Part shown: positions 4,793-5,420 of the stretch, in pieces
How the letters are laid out: every line of letters begins with the position of its first letter
Position numbering within the stretch: position 1 is the stretch's first letter
Assembly (NCBI GenBank): GCA_030641695.1
Contig: DAOWGY010000376.1
Coordinates: forward strand, 1-5,420
Origin: Gammaproteobacteria bacterium
GTDB taxonomy: Bacteria > Pseudomonadota > Gammaproteobacteria > Steroidobacterales > Woeseiaceae
Length of the DNA: 5,420 nucleotides
Reading direction: 5' to 3'
Program-made: the position numbers and the translations under genes
Notes under the pieces: model-generated
The model's database searches: none
The model's input: only the letters and a program-made list of their open reading frames with translations
What the model was told of the DNA's origin: nothing

Positions 4793-5420
4793 ATGATTAT
4801 GGTTAGGTTATCCGAAAAGAGTCGTAAAGGTCGTTTTCTGCTAGTCGCTGTCATCCTCGGTTTACTGACGAGCTGCAGCCAGCAACGGCAGGAATTCCGT
4901 CTGCTTGTTCCGGCGTTGCCGTTCGATCAGGAGATCGCAGCTGAGCTCGTCGAAGTATTCGAGCAAAACTCGACTCACAGGATCACGTTGGTACCCGTGC
5001 CGGACTCTGTGGAGACAGCGTTGGACGCGATCGAAGCCGGATACGCCGATCTTGCTTTTGCGTCGAACGCACAGCCTTATCGGCAGGGCGTCACGGCGGT
5101 CATGCCGCTTTATCCAACCGTGCTGCATATCTTTTATCGGCGCGGTCGCGACACAAGCGATCCGAGGTTGCTGCTGCAGGGTGCGAGGGTGTTTGCAGGA
5201 CCCGTCGGGTCGTCGTCGAGACAGCTGATGACGATGATCCTGAAGGGCTTGGAAATGACCGAGGCGGAGGTGTCGTTCACCAATGCTGCGGACGAGCTAC
5301 CGGACGTTATCGTTCTCTATTTACCGATCTCTCCGGATCGCATCAATGCCCGCCTCGAGGAAATCGGTGCTGTCGGTGATTACCAGTTGCTCAGTTTCGG
5401 TACGCCTGAGGAGATTGGCA
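4793..5420 (+). CDS. TAXI-like periplasmic solute-binding lipoprotein (3' partial)
   Basis: An open frame of 209 codons from the ATG at 4793 runs off the window end. Starting at the second ATG (4799) is equally possible, and neither has a clear ribosome site. The N-terminus is a lipoprotein signal: basic region RLSEKSRKGR, hydrophobic core, lipobox LLTSC with Cys28. The mature part starts like a type-II binding-protein fold (FRLLVPALPFDQEIAAELVEVF). Next comes AIEAGYADLAFASNAQPYR, matching the 'amount of D-L-A' segment of TAXI and phosphonate/NMT1-type binding proteins, then VMPLYPTVLHIFYRRG, very like the TAXI segment after it. A second-lobe start follows (GARVFAGPVGSSSRQLMTMILKGL, quoted in part: GARVFAGPVGSS). 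TAXI proteins usually bind small organic acids for TRAP transport; no transporter subunits are visible here. The ligand is unknown. It may act as a sensor or anchor protein rather than a transporter subunit. Confidence 0.78.
   Translation, partial: MIMVRLSEKSRKGRFLLVAVILGLLTSCSQQRQEFRLLVPALPFDQEIAAELVEVFEQNSTHRITLVPVPDSVETALDAIEAGYADLAFASNAQPYRQGVTAVMPLYPTVLHIFYRRGRDTSDPRLLLQGARVFAGPVGSSSRQLMTMILKGLEMTEAEVSFTNAADELPDVIVLYLPISPDRINARLEEIGAVGDYQLLSFGTPEEIG

Noticed and set aside
4302..4793. Antisense open frame of 163 codons over the DUF3570 3' end and the REP cluster
   Set aside because: Its N-terminus is translated from the REP repeats and the rest is the complement of conserved DUF3570 coding sequence.
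4905..5228. Alternative + strand frame of 107 codons inside the solute-binding gene
   Set aside because: Arg/Ser-rich composition without a signal; the other frame gives a lipobox and a binding-protein fold across the whole stretch.

Overview
The window looks like chromosomal DNA of a moderately GC-rich Gram-negative bacterium, most likely a gammaproteobacterium of the environmental or marine kind. The basis is the protein set (periplasmic c-type cytochrome, outer-membrane barrels ending in aromatic residues, lipoproteins with classical lipoboxes) and a GTAG-type REP/REPIN repeat cluster. The taxon is inferred from family content and repeat style, not proven. All genes that can be supported lie on the + strand.

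Layout. (1) 1-1832: 3' part of a large secreted dihaem protein related to the alpha subunit of hydrazine synthase (HzsA-like), with its 5' end outside the window. (2) 1783-2577: exported protein with a bacterial SH3 domain followed by a small outer-membrane beta-barrel. (3) 2547-3230: lipoprotein-type small beta-barrel that resembles the barrel half of its neighbour. (4) 3284-3517 (or from 3260): tiny DUF4266 lipoprotein ending in a Gly-rich Cys-Gly-Cys tail. (5) 3531-4670: DUF3570 protein, a predicted outer-membrane barrel. (6) 4671-4792: non-coding gap holding three near-identical REP-like palindromes, two direct and one inverted. (7) 4793 to the window end: 5' part of a lipoprotein resembling TAXI-type periplasmic solute-binding proteins.

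Genes 1-5 are tightly packed: two long overlaps (50 and 31 nt), one gap of 29 or 53 nt depending on the start chosen for gene 4, and one 13-nt gap. They most likely form one transcript. DUF4266 and DUF3570 are known to occur side by side, but their function is unknown to me. Here they are joined to an HzsA-like dihaem protein and two barrel proteins. The set reads as a cell-envelope module: a periplasmic haem protein, two or three outer-membrane barrels and a small Cys-tailed lipoprotein. A role in electron transfer or in handling a metal, cofactor or small redox substrate across the outer membrane is a reasonable inference but is not demonstrated. The REP cluster marks the likely end of this unit. 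The solute-binding lipoprotein beyond it may be separately transcribed. No RNA gene, CRISPR array, transposase or convincing promoter was seen.
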